DNA of 64,000 nucleotides from Sphingobacteriia bacterium 28-36-52 (GCA_002281575.1 NCGN01000013.1:107305-171304); one strand, 5' to 3'. Shown: positions 1 through 9,100, counted from the stretch's first letter. Program-made: numbers and translations. Notes: generated from the letters alone by a model not told the origin.

Positions 1-509
1 TTCTAGGCGATTATAGACATGCACATCAGGGTAACAATCACAGAATTAGTGTAAATGGGAATTTAAACGTTTATGAGTTTTTAATTACCCTTTTGCATGA
101 GTTGGCCCACTTGCTCACTTTTGAGCAGTATCAAAATAGGGTAGAGCCTCATGGGAAAGAATGGAAGGCTATTTACAGCAAATTATTGATTGACTTTGTA
201 GCATTTGGTGTATTCCCAACTGAAATTGTAGCTGCTTTACAAAAATCAATAATTTCCCCTGCAGCAACAGCAAATGGAGAAACAGAATTGTTGATGGTAT
301 TAAGAAAGTATAATTCAGGTAAGAAAGAGGGGGTCTGTTTTATAGCTGATTTACCTATTGGTGCCCTTTTTAGGTTGTCTAATGGGAAGGTATTTCGAAA
401 GGGGGAACTCCGTAGGAAGCGATATACCTGTATTGAAATAAAAACAGGATTAACATATACAGTTAGTGCAATAACAGAAGTGAAACAACTTGAAGTGATT
501 ACTCAATAA
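1..509 (+). CDS. SprT-like zinc metalloprotease domain protein, 5' end missing
   Basis: The reading frame is open from base 3, so this gene begins before the window. The fragment carries the zinc-binding motif HELAH (bases 99-113) followed by a third ligand in HGKEWK (about 151-168). This HExxH...HG.EWK layout is the SprT/Spartan signature. The first Met in the window lies only one residue before HELAH and would remove the conserved N-terminal part, so it is not the true start. SprT-like proteins are zinc proteases or zinc-ribbon proteins. The remaining C-terminal 100 residues are basic and lack a visible CxxC zinc ribbon. A strong terminator follows. The family assignment is fairly secure, but the substrate is unknown. 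Confidence 0.8.
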   Translation, partial: LGDYRHAHQGNNHRISVNGNLNVYEFLITLLHELAHLLTFEQYQNRVEPHGKEWKAIYSKLLIDFVAFGVFPTEIVAALQKSIISPAATANGETELLMVLRKYNSGKKEGVCFIADLPIGALFRLSNGKVFRKGELRRKRYTCIEIKTGLTYTVSAITEVKQLEVITQ

Positions 510-550
510 AAAAAGCCATTAGAAATTGTTGTAGTTTCTAATGGCTTTTA
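508..550. terminator. bidirectional intrinsic terminator
   Basis: A stem of about 15 bp (arms 511-525 and 535-550, AAAAGCCATTAGAAA against its complement) has A/T tracts on both sides. It lies between the convergent SprT-like gene and sucC and can serve both strands. Confidence 0.85.
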
Positions 551-567
551 AATAAGGCATTTATAAA

Positions 568-1779
568 TTATGCAACCGCTTGTTTTACTAAAGCTGCAGC
601 CTCGCTTAACTGAATAGCCGATTGAACTTTTAATCCACTTTCGTCAATTAATTTCTTGGCTTCAACTGCGTTGGTCCCTTGTAATCTTACAATAATTGGG
701 ATATTAATATTGCCTAGTTTATTGTAAGCTTCAATTACTCCTGCTGCTACACGGTCACATCTTACAATACCACCAAAAATATTAATCAAAATGGCTTTTA
801 CATTTGGATCTTTCATGATGATTCGAAAACCTGCTTCAACGGTTTGTGCATTTGCTGTACCGCCTACGTCTAAGAAATTGGCTGGTTCACCACCGCTCAA
901 TTTTATCATATCCATGGTAGCCATAGCTAATCCTGCACCATTTACCATACAACCTACATTGCCATCTAATTTAACAAAGTTCAAATTGTATTGACCTGCT
1001 TCTACTTCTGTAGGATCTTCCTCTGTTACATCTCTTAAAGCGGCAACATCTGCATGACGCATTAAAGCATTGTCATCAATATTCATTTTGCAATCAACTG
1101 CAATTATTTTTTCATCACTGGTTTTAAATAGTGGATTAATCTCAAGCATCCCACAATCTAAACCTACATAGGCATTGTATAAATTTGTTACAAATTTTAC
1201 ACAGTTTTTGAAAGCCTCTCCGCTTAATCCTAAGTTAAATGCAATTTTTCTTGCTTGGAAGCCTTGTAATGCACCTCCTGGGTGAACCCACTCTTTAAAT
1301 ATTTTTTCTGGGGTATTATGTGCTACTTCTTCAATATCCATTCCACCCTCTGTGCTATACATAACCACATTCATGCCCTTTGATCTATCTAACAAGATAG
1401 ATAAGTAGAATTCTTTAACTGGGTTGGGACCAGAATAGTACACATCTTGTGCAACTAAAATTTTGCTCACTTTCTTTCCTGCTTCGCCTGTTTGAATAGT
1501 TACCAAAGTGCCTCCTAAAATATTCTTAGCAATACTGGTAACGTCTTCAGCACTTTTGGCAACAGCTACCCCTCTTTGCTCTGTACCTACAATTTTTCCT
1601 TTCCCGCGTCCGCCAGCGTGTATCTGTGCTTTCACTACGGCAAAATTGTTGCCAGTTTGGGTTTTTATTTGACGATAAGCCTCTTCGGCCGCCATTACAG
1701 TGTCAACTGCTATACCTTCCTGTACAGGAACATGGTATTTTTTGAGTAATTCTTTAGCCTGGTACTCATGAAGATTCAT
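568..1779 (-). CDS. sucC: succinyl-CoA synthetase (ADP/GDP-forming) beta subunit
   Basis: This TCA-cycle enzyme subunit forms or uses succinyl-CoA with the SucD alpha subunit. The protein starts MNLHEYQAKELL, the family's usual N-terminus. It carries an ATP-grasp nucleotide-binding region (KAQIHAGGRGKGK, residues about 50-62), the EINPLF metal-site motif and the C-terminal GGIVRCDRVA stretch. The length of 403 residues fits the family. The ATG at 1777-1779 is preferred over an in-frame TTG nine bases upstream because it matches the family start. sucD is not adjacent, which suggests the two subunit genes are separated in this genome. It converges on the SprT-like gene. Confidence 0.97.
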   Translation of the reverse strand: MNLHEYQAKELLKKYHVPVQEGIAVDTVMAAEEAYRQIKTQTGNNFAVVKAQIHAGGRGKGKIVGTEQRGVAVAKSAEDVTSIAKNILGGTLVTIQTGEAGKKVSKILVAQDVYYSGPNPVKEFYLSILLDRSKGMNVVMYSTEGGMDIEEVAHNTPEKIFKEWVHPGGALQGFQARKIAFNLGLSGEAFKNCVKFVTNLYNAYVGLDCGMLEINPLFKTSDEKIIAVDCKMNIDDNALMRHADVAALRDVTEEDPTEVEAGQYNLNFVKLDGNVGCMVNGAGLAMATMDMIKLSGGEPANFLDVGGTANAQTVEAGFRIIMKDPNVKAILINIFGGIVRCDRVAAGVIEAYNKLGNINIPIIVRLQGTNAVEAKKLIDESGLKVQSAIQLSEAAALVKQAVA

Positions 1780-1843
1780 ATGGAACAATTTTTGCGAAGA
1801 TAAGATAATCGTAGATGCAGATTTAAACCTTTTGTTAAAATTG

Positions 1844-1872
1844 TTGTTGTAACATTAATTTTTGTATTTTTG
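1844..1872 (+). promoter_or_regulatory. Bacteroidota-type promoter for the YceI gene
   Basis: A perfect TANNTTTG -7 element (TATTTTTG, 1865-1872) has a TTG at 1844-1846, 18 bases upstream, matching the -33/-7 arrangement known in this phylum. The ATG of the next gene follows 21 bases later. Confidence 0.65.
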
Positions 1873-1893
1873 AAATTCTAAATAAAAATCAAC

Positions 1894-2466
1894 ATGAAAA
1901 AAATGGCATTAGCGCTGTTAAGTACAGCTTTTTTAGCAGGCATTTATTCTTTTACTGGTGTAACTAGTACCAAAGAAGTAATCACTTATAAAGTAGAAGC
2001 CGGAAAAAGTCGCGTTGACTGGGTAGGTTCTAAGAAGAATGATTTTCATACTGGTTTTTTCACTGTTAAAAGTGGATCAGTTCAAGTAAATTCTGGTAAA
2101 GTAACTGGTGGCGAATTTGTTATTGATTTAGCAAATATCAAAGTAACAGACGCTGCAGGTGCTAAGTTAGAAGGTCACTTGAAGTCTGGAGACTTTTTTG
2201 ATGTTGCAAAATTTGGGGAAGCAACTTACAAAATCACTAGTGTTGTTTATAGCGACGATACTAATGCAACCATTACTGGAGATTTAAACTTGAAGGGTGC
2301 TAGTCTTCCTGTAAGCTTTAAAGCTGCTATTCGTAGTGCAGATGAGAAGGGTTTGTTTGCTGAAGCTTTCTTTGCAATGGATAGAACCATGTTTGGTATT
2401 AATTACGGTGTTGGAAATATTGCCAAAGATGTACAGGTTGCTGTTCACCTTTATGCTACCAAATAA
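1894..2466 (+). CDS. YceI family periplasmic protein
   Basis: The 190-residue secreted protein has an N-terminal signal peptide (MKKMALALLSTAFLAGIYSF) and a YceI-type lipocalin-like beta-barrel from about residue 30. Family landmarks include the YKVEAGKSRVDWVGSK opening, the GHLKSGDFFDVAKF segment and the TITGDLNLKG strand. YceI proteins bind isoprenoid or other lipid-like ligands in the periplasm. The ligand here is unknown. It is monocistronic, with its own promoter and a strong terminator. Confidence 0.9.
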   Translation: MKKMALALLSTAFLAGIYSFTGVTSTKEVITYKVEAGKSRVDWVGSKKNDFHTGFFTVKSGSVQVNSGKVTGGEFVIDLANIKVTDAAGAKLEGHLKSGDFFDVAKFGEATYKITSVVYSDDTNATITGDLNLKGASLPVSFKAAIRSADEKGLFAEAFFAMDRTMFGINYGVGNIAKDVQVAVHLYATK

Positions 2467-2490
2467 TTATTGGTTAACAATTGCATTATA

Positions 2491-2529
2491 AAAAAAGTCC
2501 CGGTTGCTAGTAGTAGTCGGGACTTTTTT
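2491..2529. terminator. bidirectional intrinsic terminator
   Basis: A 12-bp stem (AAAAAAGTCCCG, 2491-2502, against 2518-2529) with A and T tracts on both flanks sits between the convergent YceI and DinB genes. Confidence 0.9.
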
Positions 2530-2535
2530 ATTCTA

Positions 2536-3045
2536 TTATAGATAGCGTTCTTCAATTATTTTCTTGTGGTGTAATAAATGACCAAATAGAATATATGCAA
2601 TAGCATTAGCAGTTACTTTTTTATCACTTGCTATTCCACTATTCAACAATTGAGTTTCTGTTAAGGAGCTAATTAACAAATCGGTAGATTTTCTGAGCGC
2701 TTTAAATTCCTCTTTTAACGCAATAAAAGTTCTAGTATTAGCTTGTGCTTTTTGTGCATAAAGGTTTTCATCAAAACCTGGGAGAGGGGTTGAATCGTTT
2801 CTAGCAACTCTCAATAATCTGTATTGCATTATTCTTTCGGTGTCAATAATATGTTGAATAAGGTCTTTTAGCGTCCATTTCCCTTCTGCATATGCATAGT
2901 CCCCTTTTTCATCAGGAAGATTTAAAAAAAAGTAGGTGAGTGGGTGAGACAATTGTTTTACTGCTTCTTGAATATCGGTTACTTCAACTTGATTAATATA
3001 TCCTTCAAAATAGGGTGGATATTCTCCTGACTGTGGCTTTGGCAT
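2536..3045 (-). CDS. DinB family protein
   Basis: This 169-residue cytosolic four-helix-bundle protein belongs to the DinB/YfiT superfamily. The helix WTLKDLIQHIIDTERIMQYR carries the first conserved His of the metal triad, and the C-terminal GHLLHHKKIIEERYL carries the others. Members are often thiol-dependent metalloenzymes or stress proteins of unknown substrate. It lies 2 bases downstream of the subtilase gene and is probably co-transcribed with it. Confidence 0.85.
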   Translation of the reverse strand: MPKPQSGEYPPYFEGYINQVEVTDIQEAVKQLSHPLTYFFLNLPDEKGDYAYAEGKWTLKDLIQHIIDTERIMQYRLLRVARNDSTPLPGFDENLYAQKAQANTRTFIALKEEFKALRKSTDLLISSLTETQLLNSGIASDKKVTANAIAYILFGHLLHHKKIIEERYL

Positions 3046-3047
3046 AA

Positions 3048-4718
3048 TTATTTTTTGGGGTTAATATTGGGTTTAATTGCACTGGATAATTTGTATTCAT
3101 TGGCTATTTTAACCGCTTCGTAAGCATTTACGATACCACCTGTTTTTGATAATGTTTTAAAAGGAACAACTTGTTGTTCTTGGCCAGGCTTTAAACATTT
3201 GACATCATCCGATGGTTTATAAACCGATTGTTCTATAATTTTCTTGATTTCAATTGCAGACAAATGCGGATAATAGGATTTTAAAATGGCTGCCAAACCA
3301 GAAACAATTGGAGTAGCCATGCTGGTCCCTTTTAAATTACCATAATTGTTCCCACCGGGAATAGTTGAATAGATTTTTACACCTGGTGCAAATACATCAA
3401 CCTGTTGTTGGCCATAACTACTGAAGTCGGCTGCAATGCTCGGCCCCAAATTAGGGTCACTACTAGCTCCTACGGTAATATAATTTTTTGCATAAGATTT
3501 CCATGGATTTAGCCATGGATTGGGAAAGTTGTCTACTGAATCTAGGTTTTCTGCATCATTGCCTGCAGCGTGAATTAACAAAACATCTTTTTGTTCTGCA
3601 TATTTAACTGCACTGTCTACCCAAGCTTTCTGTGGAGAAAAAGATTTACCAAAACTCATATTGATAATTTTGGCTCCGTGATCTACTGCATATCGAATTG
3701 CCAATGCAATGTCTTTATCATACTCATCTCCGTCTGGAACAATTCTTAGTGTCATTATTTTTACTTGATCAGCAACCCCATCAATTCCTACTCCGTTGTT
3801 TCTTGTTGCACCAATAATCCCCGACACATGTGTTCCATGTGTTGGTCCTGGGCCCATTACATCGTTGTTTCCATAAAACCTATCCAATAAATTTTCATAA
3901 TCATCTCCAATTATTTCGGCTCTGTAATTAGGAGGGGCATTGTCTTTTGATTCAAATGCTGATTTCTTCCCGTCTATGTATTCCTCTAGTTCTTTTAACG
4001 CATTCGAGTTTTTTTCCTCGGGATCAATTTGTAGCATTTTCATAACGGTCAAGAAACCCAATTTTGCATCTCTTGCTGTTTTGGTAATTGGCTCAAATTT
4101 TTCTAGTTTTTCGCAATTATATTCTTCTACCCCCATTTCTTGGCGTAGAATTTTATCGTGTCTTTTTAATGCTTTTGCTGTTACTTCTATGAACATTAAG
4201 TCCATCATTTCGTCTTGACTAAAATTGAGTTCTTTTGCCGCTTTTGACCACATTTGAAATTGTGACTTTTCTGCACTTGAAAGAAAGTTCGTATCTATAA
4301 ATACAGACTGGTATCTATTCTTCCATTTATGAAATACCCTTGCTCTTTCATCCCCTGCTTTTTTAAGACTCTTGCCGTCTTTCCCCCCTAAAAAATTCCA
4401 CCCAAAAACGTCGTCGATATATCCGTTTTTGTCGTCGTCTATTCCATTGCCCGGAATTTCTTTAGGATTTCTCCATAATACTTTTTTTAAATCTTCATGC
4501 GTAGTGTCTACACCAGAGTCTAATACTGCAACTATAACTGGTTGGGGCTTTTTGTTTTTTGCAGCTAAAAAATCGTATGCCTTATTTAGGCTTATTCCAT
4601 ATACATGGTTGTTCTCTAAATCTAGTAAATGCCAACCCTTTGGTATTTCCGATTGTGCAAATGAAGACAAACCAATTCCGCATCCAAAAAAGACGGCAAG
4701 CGCTGTTCCACGAATCAT
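3048..4718 (-). CDS. secreted S8 (subtilisin-like) serine peptidase with a large insertion
   Basis: The catalytic triad is visible in order: Asp67 (AVLDSGVD), His294 (GTHVSGIIGA) and Ser466 (GTSMATPIVSG), with oxyanion Asn387 (HAAGN). The ATG at 4716-4718 is chosen over an upstream TTG because it starts a clean signal peptide ending SSFAQ. About 227 residues separate Asp and His, against roughly 30-40 in ordinary subtilisins. The insert is mostly charged and helical. There is no obvious C-terminal Por-secretion sorting domain, so it may be periplasmic or released. It is probably co-transcribed with the DinB gene. Confidence 0.93.
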   Translation of the reverse strand: MIRGTALAVFFGCGIGLSSFAQSEIPKGWHLLDLENNHVYGISLNKAYDFLAAKNKKPQPVIVAVLDSGVDTTHEDLKKVLWRNPKEIPGNGIDDDKNGYIDDVFGWNFLGGKDGKSLKKAGDERARVFHKWKNRYQSVFIDTNFLSSAEKSQFQMWSKAAKELNFSQDEMMDLMFIEVTAKALKRHDKILRQEMGVEEYNCEKLEKFEPITKTARDAKLGFLTVMKMLQIDPEEKNSNALKELEEYIDGKKSAFESKDNAPPNYRAEIIGDDYENLLDRFYGNNDVMGPGPTHGTHVSGIIGATRNNGVGIDGVADQVKIMTLRIVPDGDEYDKDIALAIRYAVDHGAKIINMSFGKSFSPQKAWVDSAVKYAEQKDVLLIHAAGNDAENLDSVDNFPNPWLNPWKSYAKNYITVGASSDPNLGPSIAADFSSYGQQQVDVFAPGVKIYSTIPGGNNYGNLKGTSMATPIVSGLAAILKSYYPHLSAIEIKKIIEQSVYKPSDDVKCLKPGQEQQVVPFKTLSKTGGIVNAYEAVKIANEYKLSSAIKPNINPKK

Positions 4719-4835
4719 GTAGTGTAAATTTTCTATCTGTACAAATTTGCACAATACTGTTGATATATAGTAATGCCCATTCTTTATTTATCAAATCATT
4801 AAGCTTAGTATCTAATGTGATATCCTAACAAAATG

Positions 4836-5873
4836 TTAAACCTTGCTGTATTGTCTCCATTTTTCAATTGCAGTTTCCATATCTGCTGGTAAGGGCGATT
4901 CAAAAAAGATTTCTTTGCCAGTATGTGGATGAATAAATCCTAGTGTTTTTGCATGTAGCGCACACCTTGGACATGCTTCAAAACAATTGTCTACAAATTG
5001 CTTATACCTTGAATAAATAGTGCCTTTTAAAATTTTGTCACCTCCATATTCTGCGTCGTTAAATAAAGTATGCCCAATATGTTTCATATGCACACGTATT
5101 TGGTGTGTACGACCTGTTTCTAGCCTGCATTCAACTAGGGTTACATAATTAAACCTTTCTAACACTTTGTAATGGGTAATTGCGTGTTTTCCTGTTTCAC
5201 CTTCAGGATAAGCGTCAAACATTTTTCTATGTTGTTTGTGTCGTGCAATGTGTGCGTTGATGGTGCCTTCTTCTTCTTGGATATTGCCCCAAACTAATGC
5301 TGTATATCTTCGATTTACCGTGTGATTAAAAAACTGTTTGGCTAAATGTGCTGCTGCTTCACCTGTTTTAGCTAACACAATTAATCCGGTTGTGTTTTTA
5401 TCTATTCTATGAACCAAACCAAACCGGGGTAAACTTTCTTCGTTCAATTGCGGAATTTGTTGTCTTAAATAATAAGCCACTCCATTTAATAAAGTACCGC
5501 TAAAATTTCCTACACCAGGATGAACCACCATATTGGGCGGTTTATTTATTACCATTAGAAATTCGTCTTCGTAAACAATATTCAAAGGAATTGGTTCTTC
5601 TTTTAGAATGGTATGTTCAGGATTAATTAAACTCATTAAAATGATTTCATCCCCTGGCTTTATTTTATAATTGCTTTTAACTGTTTTACCATTAACTGTT
5701 AGAAAACCTGCTTCAATACCTTGTTGAACTTTATTTCTAGTAGCTCCTTCCATATGCATCTGAACCCATTTGTCTATTCGGAAGGGCTCTTGGCCTTTGT
5801 CTACAGTAAAAATCTTGCGTTCGTACAAGGCATCTGACTGCTCTTCTGAAATTAATTCGGTATCTATCTGCAT
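4836..5873 (-). CDS. RluD-family 23S rRNA/tRNA pseudouridine synthase
   Basis: The 345-residue enzyme has an N-terminal S4 RNA-binding domain (residues about 27-85, FRIDKWVQMHMEGATRNKVQ) and an RluA-type catalytic domain with the active-site Asp158 in HRIDKNTTGL. The family converts uridines of large-subunit rRNA (RluD) or tRNA to pseudouridine. The exact target cannot be read from sequence. The start codon lies only 4 bases below a TAATTTTG box, so the message may be leaderless. It is divergent from lipB across 28 bases. Confidence 0.93.
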   Translation of the reverse strand: MQIDTELISEEQSDALYERKIFTVDKGQEPFRIDKWVQMHMEGATRNKVQQGIEAGFLTVNGKTVKSNYKIKPGDEIILMSLINPEHTILKEEPIPLNIVYEDEFLMVINKPPNMVVHPGVGNFSGTLLNGVAYYLRQQIPQLNEESLPRFGLVHRIDKNTTGLIVLAKTGEAAAHLAKQFFNHTVNRRYTALVWGNIQEEEGTINAHIARHKQHRKMFDAYPEGETGKHAITHYKVLERFNYVTLVECRLETGRTHQIRVHMKHIGHTLFNDAEYGGDKILKGTIYSRYKQFVDNCFEACPRCALHAKTLGFIHPHTGKEIFFESPLPADMETAIEKWRQYSKV

Positions 5874-5877
5874 GCGG

Positions 5878-5897
5878 CAAAATTAACTTTATTTTTG
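5878..5897. promoter_or_regulatory. back-to-back -7 elements for rluD-like gene and lipB
   Basis: TAATTTTG on the minus strand (5885-5878) and TATTTTTG on the plus strand (5890-5897) both match TANNTTTG. Each ends 4 bases before an ATG. No clear -33 TTG is seen for either, and any -33 site would lie inside the opposite coding region. Confidence 0.55.
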
Positions 5898-5901
5898 TGG
5901 T

Positions 5902-6624
5902 ATGGAGCAGGAAGTCATTTTCAAGGATTTAGGTAAAAGCAGCTACAAAGAAGTTTGGGATCAGCAAGAAGCATTATTGAAAGCAAATGCAGATATTAAA
6001 ATGGCTTTTAAATTTGGGAATCAACAATTAAACGCCCCAGAAACCATACCTACCACACATCATTTATTATTTGTTGAGCACCCACCTGTTTATACTTTAG
6101 GTAAAAATGGTAAAGAGGAACACGTATTAATAAGTGAAGCAGATAGACTTAAAAGAGGCATTGAATATTTTCATATAAATAGGGGGGGAGACATTACATT
6201 CCATGGTCCAGGGCAATTGGTTGGGTATCCCATTTTGGATTTAGAAAGGTTTAAAACAGATTTGGGTTGGTACTTAAGATCTTTAGAAGAAGTAATTATT
6301 AAAACCATGGCAGATTATGGTTTAAAAGGCGAAAGGAGTGCAGGAGAAACAGGAGTGTGGTTGGATGCGCATGTTAAAGGGAAGGAAAGAAAAATTTGCG
6401 CAATGGGAATTAAATGCAGCAGATGGATTACGATGCATGGTTTTGCATTTAATGTAAATACAGATCTCACTTATTTTGATCATATAGTACCGTGTGGTAT
6501 TCAAAATAAAAAAGTTACTTCTTTGGCTCAAGAACTAGGACAAATAGTCAATTTTGAAGAAGTAAAGTATAGAGTAAAGAAACATTTTGAAGCCATTTTT
6601 CCTTGTAAATTAATTGGAGAATAA
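5902..6624 (+). CDS. lipB: octanoyl-[ACP]:protein N-octanoyltransferase
   Basis: LipB moves octanoate from acyl carrier protein to the lipoyl domains of 2-oxoacid dehydrogenases and GcvH, the first step of lipoate synthesis. The 240-residue protein shows the signature RGGDITFHGPGQLVGYP (residues 94-110), the catalytic Lys164 (RKICAMG) and the catalytic Cys198 (VPCGI). It has a slightly long N-terminus compared with E. coli LipB. lipA is not in the window. Confidence 0.95.
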   Translation: MEQEVIFKDLGKSSYKEVWDQQEALLKANADIKMAFKFGNQQLNAPETIPTTHHLLFVEHPPVYTLGKNGKEEHVLISEADRLKRGIEYFHINRGGDITFHGPGQLVGYPILDLERFKTDLGWYLRSLEEVIIKTMADYGLKGERSAGETGVWLDAHVKGKERKICAMGIKCSRWITMHGFAFNVNTDLTYFDHIVPCGIQNKKVTSLAQELGQIVNFEEVKYRVKKHFEAIFPCKLIGE

Positions 6625-6630
6625 AAAAGC

Positions 6631-7152
6631 TTAGTGCAGTAGAAACTTGTTTCTTTCTAAAAGTTCTCCATTGCAATACAATTCAAAATTGTACCATCCA
6701 CTGTGGTAGAAATTGCTTTTTTCAATCACCCAATAATCTTCTTGTAAATTGGTAATATTATGTAGTAATAATTTACCATCGTAAATAAATAGGCTGTACC
6801 TTTTTGTGTTGGTATTCGGCAATTGAATGGTTAGGTTACCTTTTGCATTAGTAAATACATACATGGATGGAATCCAATTCTCTTGAGCTTGAACGCTGGT
6901 TGGTGCAATTGGTGCCGGTGAAAATTGCAAAGTTCTTTTGCCAATTCTTGTAAGCGTATCTTTAGTATTGGCAAAGATGGAATCTTTAAACTTTTTATAT
7001 TCGCTAGCAGAAAGCTCTTTGTATAATTTATTTTTGATGAAAATCCTTTGACTAATTTCAGCTTTGTTTGTTTTGTTAGATTTTGATTTTTGCCCAAGGG
7101 CTAAATTAAACAAGCCGAGTAAACAAATTAGGATAAAGCTGAATTGTTTCAT
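6631..7152 (-). CDS. secreted hypothetical protein
   Basis: This protein of about 173 residues begins with a signal peptide (MKQFSFILICLLGLFNLALG, cleavage after GQ) and then a Lys/Asn/Ser-rich stretch. The C-terminal 70 residues look like a small beta-sandwich (NAKGNLTIQLPNT... FELYCNGELLERNKFLLH). No family is recognised. The ATG at 7150-7152 is used rather than the TTG two codons upstream. A TATATTTG box (7168-7161) lies 8 bases before it, which implies a near-leaderless mRNA. Confidence 0.65.
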   Translation of the reverse strand: MKQFSFILICLLGLFNLALGQKSKSNKTNKAEISQRIFIKNKLYKELSASEYKKFKDSIFANTKDTLTRIGKRTLQFSPAPIAPTSVQAQENWIPSMYVFTNAKGNLTIQLPNTNTKRYSLFIYDGKLLLHNITNLQEDYWVIEKSNFYHSGWYNFELYCNGELLERNKFLLH

Positions 7153-7179
7153 AGTCAATGCAAATATATTTTTTTAGCG

Positions 7180-8061
7180 TTAAAATACTAGGCTTCCTGG
7201 TACTAAACTTCTATTTCCTTGTAAGCCCCCGCTATGTATTATTAAAATGTTGGAATTGTCTTTAAAGTATGCTTGTTGAATTAATTTTTCAATTGCATAA
7301 AAAATTTTTGAAGTGTATACAATATCGGTAGGTACTTGTTCCCTTTTGAATAAATGGTTCATGTAATTAATTAATTCAATTGGGTGTTTAGCATAACCGC
7401 CAAAATGATAATCGTGAATGGTTGTAAATTCTTTATGTGTTTTTGGGGGAAGTATGGCTTTCACCAGTTGGTTTAGTTCGTAATTGTTTTTAAGCACACT
7501 AATGCCAATTACTGATTGATTTTCATTAGCTCCTGTTAATAGACCAGCTAACATGGTGCCAGTTCCACAGGCACAAATAATATGCGTAAATGATGAGCAG
7601 TCCTTGGTTTGTAGTATGGTAGCTGCTCCTAGGGCCCCGTTGATGCCATATCCCCCTTCATTTATCCAAAACCAACCATTATTGGCATATTTTTCCATCA
7701 ATACTTCTTTGTATTTATAGTCTTCCCTCGAAATATAATGCAATTGCATACCCAATTCTTTTGCTTCTTGTAAACTGGGTGAATTGTTCATTTCTCCTCT
7801 AATAAAACCAACAGATTTAAACCCGTTTAAATTGCAAGCTGCAGCAAGTGCTACAATATGATTGGAATATGCACCACCAAAACTAGCAATGGTATTGCAT
7901 TGGAGTCGTTTTGCTTCCTCCAGATAAAACCTTAGTTTGAACCATTTATTTCCACTTACTATAGGATGAATTAAGTCTGTTCTAAGTGTAGAAACCTTAA
8001 TATTTTCATTTCCTAAACTAGAGAGCTGTTGGATGGTTATTTTATTTATATCGAATAACAT
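7180..8061 (-). CDS. PLP-dependent 1-aminocyclopropane-1-carboxylate deaminase / D-cysteine desulfhydrase family protein
   Basis: The 293-residue fold-type II PLP enzyme has the cofactor lysine Lys39 in SGNKWFKL, the SNH motif (SFGGAYSNHIVALA) that marks this subfamily, and a glycine-rich phosphate-binding loop (ACGTGTMLAGLL). Relatives deaminate ACC or desulfhydrate D-cysteine. Sequence alone does not decide the substrate. It is divergent from the following nucleotidyltransferase gene. Confidence 0.85.
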   Translation of the reverse strand: MLFDINKITIQQLSSLGNENIKVSTLRTDLIHPIVSGNKWFKLRFYLEEAKRLQCNTIASFGGAYSNHIVALAAACNLNGFKSVGFIRGEMNNSPSLQEAKELGMQLHYISREDYKYKEVLMEKYANNGWFWINEGGYGINGALGAATILQTKDCSSFTHIICACGTGTMLAGLLTGANENQSVIGISVLKNNYELNQLVKAILPPKTHKEFTTIHDYHFGGYAKHPIELINYMNHLFKREQVPTDIVYTSKIFYAIEKLIQQAYFKDNSNILIIHSGGLQGNRSLVPGSLVF

Positions 8062-8072
8062 TTTATTACCAA

Positions 8073-8101
8073 TTGTTGCAATGTTAAATGATTTAACTTT
8101 G
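8073..8101 (+). promoter_or_regulatory. promoter for the nucleotidyltransferase gene
   Basis: TAACTTTG (8094-8101) matches TANNTTTG, with TTG at 8073-8075 and 8076-8078 at 15-18 base spacing. The ATG follows 17 bases after the box. Confidence 0.6.
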
Positions 8102-8118
8102 TATTGTAAAATTAAGCT

Positions 8119-9018
8119 ATGAAACCTACTCTTGTAATATTAGCTGCTGGAATGGCAAGCCGCTATGGAAGTATGAAACAAATTCAGTCTTTCGGTCCTG
8201 ATGGGGAAACTATTATGGATTATTCTATTTACGATGCTATTGAGGCTGGATTTGGTAAAGTAGTGTTTATCATCCGCGAAGAATTTGCAGAGCAGTTCAA
8301 AGGAATTTTTGAACCTAAGTTGGCAGGAAAAATTGCTACCGATTATGTTTATCAATATTTAGAAGCCTTCACCAATGGGTATGCAATACCAGCTGATAGA
8401 GCAAAACCTTGGGGTACTGCTCATGCTGTATTATGTTGCAAAGGAAAAGTAAATGAGCCATTTGCTGTTATTAATGCAGATGACTATTATGGCCGGGATG
8501 CTTTTCATAAGGCATTTGATTTCTTAACAACGGCTTGTAACGATACTACATTTGCATTATTGGGGTATGAGTTGCAAAAAACCTTGAGTGAAAATGGAAG
8601 TGTAAGTAGAGGAGTTTGTACTGCTGATGCCAATAATAATTTGACCGAAATTAACGAGCGAACTAAAATATATCGTGAAAATGGTGAGATAGTGTTTGAA
8701 GACGAAAATGGTAAAAATCCTCTGCCTGGAACCAGCTTAGTGAGTATGAACTATTTCTGTTTTTCACCAGCTTTTATTGATATGTGTGAAATCATGTTCA
8801 CTGATTTTTTAGCTTCAAAAGGACAAGAATTAAAATCGGAATTCTTTATACCTTATGCCGCTAATGAGTTTATTCAATCTGGAAAAGGGGTATTAAAAGT
8901 ATTGCCTACATCGGCCCAATGGTTTGGCGTAACTTATAAGGAAGATGCACCAGGGGTGCAAGCAGCTATTAGTCAATTGGTGGCCAATAAGGTATATCCT
9001 GCCTCTTTGTGGAAATAG
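8119..9018 (+). CDS. sugar-phosphate nucleotidyltransferase family protein
   Basis: The 299-residue GT-A-fold nucleotidyltransferase has the N-terminal nucleotide-binding signature LVILAAGMASRYGSMKQIQ and the metal-binding INADDYYGRDAF region. It resembles the UDP-glucose pyrophosphorylase/NTP_transferase family and would make a nucleotide-activated sugar. Which sugar is not decided by the sequence. It has its own promoter and terminator. Confidence 0.85.
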   Translation: MKPTLVILAAGMASRYGSMKQIQSFGPDGETIMDYSIYDAIEAGFGKVVFIIREEFAEQFKGIFEPKLAGKIATDYVYQYLEAFTNGYAIPADRAKPWGTAHAVLCCKGKVNEPFAVINADDYYGRDAFHKAFDFLTTACNDTTFALLGYELQKTLSENGSVSRGVCTADANNNLTEINERTKIYRENGEIVFEDENGKNPLPGTSLVSMNYFCFSPAFIDMCEIMFTDFLASKGQELKSEFFIPYAANEFIQSGKGVLKVLPTSAQWFGVTYKEDAPGVQAAISQLVANKVYPASLWK

Positions 9019-9042
9019 AAATAATCAATCAAGTAAATTCAA

Positions 9043-9087
9043 ATAAAAAAGGTCTCAGTTACATTTAGCAGCTGAGACCTTTTTATT
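9043..9087. terminator. bidirectional intrinsic terminator
   Basis: The stem AAAAAAGGTCTCAG (about 9045-9058) pairs with its complement from 9072, with A and T tracts on the two flanks. It separates two convergent transcription units. Confidence 0.88.
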
Positions 9088-9100
9088 TTATTAATTATTC

